This document shows, piece by piece, positions 62,330 to 64,000 of a DNA stretch of 64,000 nt; position 1 is the first letter of the stretch, and each line of letters begins with the position of its first letter. The translations under genes were made by a program, and so were the position numbers. Under the pieces are notes generated by a model. That model saw only the letters and a list, made by a program, of their open reading frames with translations, searched no databases and was not told where the DNA came from. This DNA comes from Hyperoplus lanceolatus (lineage: Eukaryota; Chordata; Actinopteri; Uranoscopiformes; Ammodytidae), in NCBI GenBank assembly GCA_026929865.2, contig CM049397.1, positions 31,267,198-31,331,197 on the forward strand. Direction: 5' to 3'.

Positions 62330-63480
62330 TAGATAAGATAAAAACAGCAACATACGTCCATTGGATTTAATTTCTTGATGGTGTTGAAAACCTTTCTTTG
62401 ACAGCACTGAGAGAATATGTAGGCAATAGAATGGTATGAAATAGTTTAAAAATACACTGAATGTGTCTCATTTTGTCCTCATCTTCTCCAAACCAATCTA
62501 TTCCTTCGACAGCTCCAGTTTTTCACCTCAAACAGCCCCGGTTAAGATTTATCTTTGTGCAGCTTCTTCGGGACAGGCCTGTCATCGTTCAGAATCACTT
62601 AAGTTCACTGGAACCCATATATAGGCTGAGCTGACTGTTCTCATTTCATCTGGGCCTCTCTGCATTAAGATGTATCACAGAGGAAAGGTCCACCTAGACT
62701 GGGACACACATTCAGCCTGCTGTTATTAGTACTAGGTAGGAAACAGTTGGTCTTAATGGGAAAATTCAAGGACAACTATACACTAGCCTGATTAAGAACA
62801 CCAGTGCAGTGGATTTATCTCTATTGGAATATTGGATCAGTTCAGTTGGCTATTGACCATGAGCTGATTGGCTACCAGCTGACATCCGATTACAGGATAA
62901 GGCCTTTACAACATGTTGAAATGTTAGACTACTTTAAGAACTCATGTTCATGAATGTCCACAGCTGTCTCTGGCATCTATATATGATTTGTGGCTTTAAT
63001 ATACATATACATACTTTTTGAGAGAGCAATTCTTGTTGAAAGTCAGATTATTTTAGCTAAATCTATTTGAGAGAAATAGTCAGAGCCTCTATGTAACCGA
63101 ATGAAATTTAATGGGTTATGGTTTTTCTTGGCAAGTATTTCCCATCTAAAGCAGGAATGTGTTTGACAGAAGAAGTATGTCTAGTTAAATGCTTTACTGA
63201 AGTTATTGAAGCAACGCTGATATAGAACAATAGTCACTTAGAAAAGTTCAAGTCCCACTTTGAATTATAGTAAACAAGAAGTGAATAAAATAGAAGTATT
63301 ACAGCAAAAAACACTCTATTGTCTCTTTCACAAGTTAAATTATTCACGCGGTAACTTTTAAGAAGCTTTTTATAATTGGAGACAGTTCATTTGGCAGTGG
63401 ATTGAAATTCTTTTTACACGGTTGGGAGGTTTAAATTCGGATGCTTTGTGTTCTACGAATCTCAAGGTGAGTCTAAAGTT
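62330..63480. other. Intron of the hs3st1-like gene or upstream DNA, nothing recognised
   Basis: AT-rich unique sequence. I searched both strands by eye for an exon carrying the family's N-terminal PAPS-binding loop and found none. Confidence 0.5.
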
Positions 63481-63489
63481 ATAATGTGT

Positions 63490-64000
63490 GTCTCTGTGTA
63501 CTTATGCCTCGTTTCAAGCGAGTAGAGCGGTTCGGGTCAGAGCGCTTCGGGTCGGAGCGCTTCGGTCCGGGTATTTTGGCTTTTCATTTGCCAAAAGTTG
63601 GGTAGGGTACGGATATAAGCGCACCTAACCGCTCTAAGCCGCTCCTAATTTCGGTACTCCTCCGTTGGGGTACCAGCCGCCTGAAAGGGTGCCAAAAAGG
63701 CGGAGCTACACATGCAGTCCGTTTATTGGTCGAAAGAATCATTTCCGCCGTGTGTAGTCACCTCGGCAAGAGTAAAGAGAGTTTTGTGTTTTGGCCAGGG
63801 GCGTAGGAACGAGTTTAACATTGGGGGGGACACAAGCGAGCGCGCGCTGAGCGCGCGAGCAGAAATTTTTTGCCCTTGCAAGATCTCTGCGCCTGCTTTT
63901 TGGTTACCATGAGAGCACTACTACCAGAAGCTTTGCACATCAGTATAACAACCATCTGCCACCTTCCATGGAAAGCAAAAATATGACATTTTCAAATTTG
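63490..64000. mobile_element. DNA-transposon remnants at the right edge
   Basis: The block from 63,505 (GCCTCGTTTCAAGCGAGTAG) has GCGCTTCGGGTCGGAGCGCT-like repeats and resembles the element end flanking the Tc1 insertion near 28,385. At about 63,798 CAGGGGCGTAGGAACGAG looks like a hAT-type terminus that continues past the window. Confidence 0.45.

Overview
This is vertebrate nuclear DNA, almost certainly from a ray-finned (probably percomorph) fish. Genes are split by GT-AG introns. Several long (CA)n/(GT)n microsatellites are present. The interspersed repeats are typical of teleosts: Tc1/mariner, hAT, TTAA-type miniature elements, L2/Rex1-like LINEs and tRNA-derived SINEs. No species can be named from the sequence alone.

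Layout. (1) 1-4,900: 3' part of ckap2l on the + strand. (2) 5-12 kb: intergenic, dominated by a decayed hAT element (7,646-11,765) that carries a broken ZMYM/hAT transposase and a second, nested DNA transposon. (3) 12.2-36.9 kb: a large inverted duplication with two short genes placed tail to tail. Copy A (+; first exon about 12,305, coding 15,725-16,810) and copy B (-; first exon about 36,800, coding 24,710-26,658) each have a non-coding first exon, three coding exons and a 3'UTR exon. The predicted 149- and 150-residue proteins have no signal peptide. They look like short members of the interleukin-1 beta-trefoil family. The neighbour ckap2l supports this, because mammalian CKAP2L lies next to IL1A/IL1B. 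The centre (18-23.5 kb) and arm B are full of nested transposons, most of them absent from arm A. (4) 37-45 kb: repeat-rich intergenic DNA. (5) 44.9-52.3 kb: purb (-, single exon) head to head with h2az2 (+, five exons) across a shared promoter region of about 0.8 kb; the two are also neighbours at human 7p13. (6) 52-61 kb: intergenic, with microsatellites, SINEs and a 5'-truncated LINE whose reverse transcriptase frame is intact. (7) 61,325-61,990: last exon of a heparan sulfate 3-O-sulfotransferase 1-like gene (-), with its upstream exon(s) beyond the window.

The most interesting point is the cytokine-like pair. Introns and 3'UTR of the two copies are about 98-99% identical over long stretches. 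Coding exons differ far more, and mostly at amino-acid-changing positions: in the middle coding exon nine of ten differences are non-synonymous. This suggests diversifying selection on a young immune gene duplicate, possibly with gene conversion of the flanks. Also notable are two perfect hairpins (7,681-7,720 and 37,876-37,928) and many transposons whose exact target-site duplications can be read directly.
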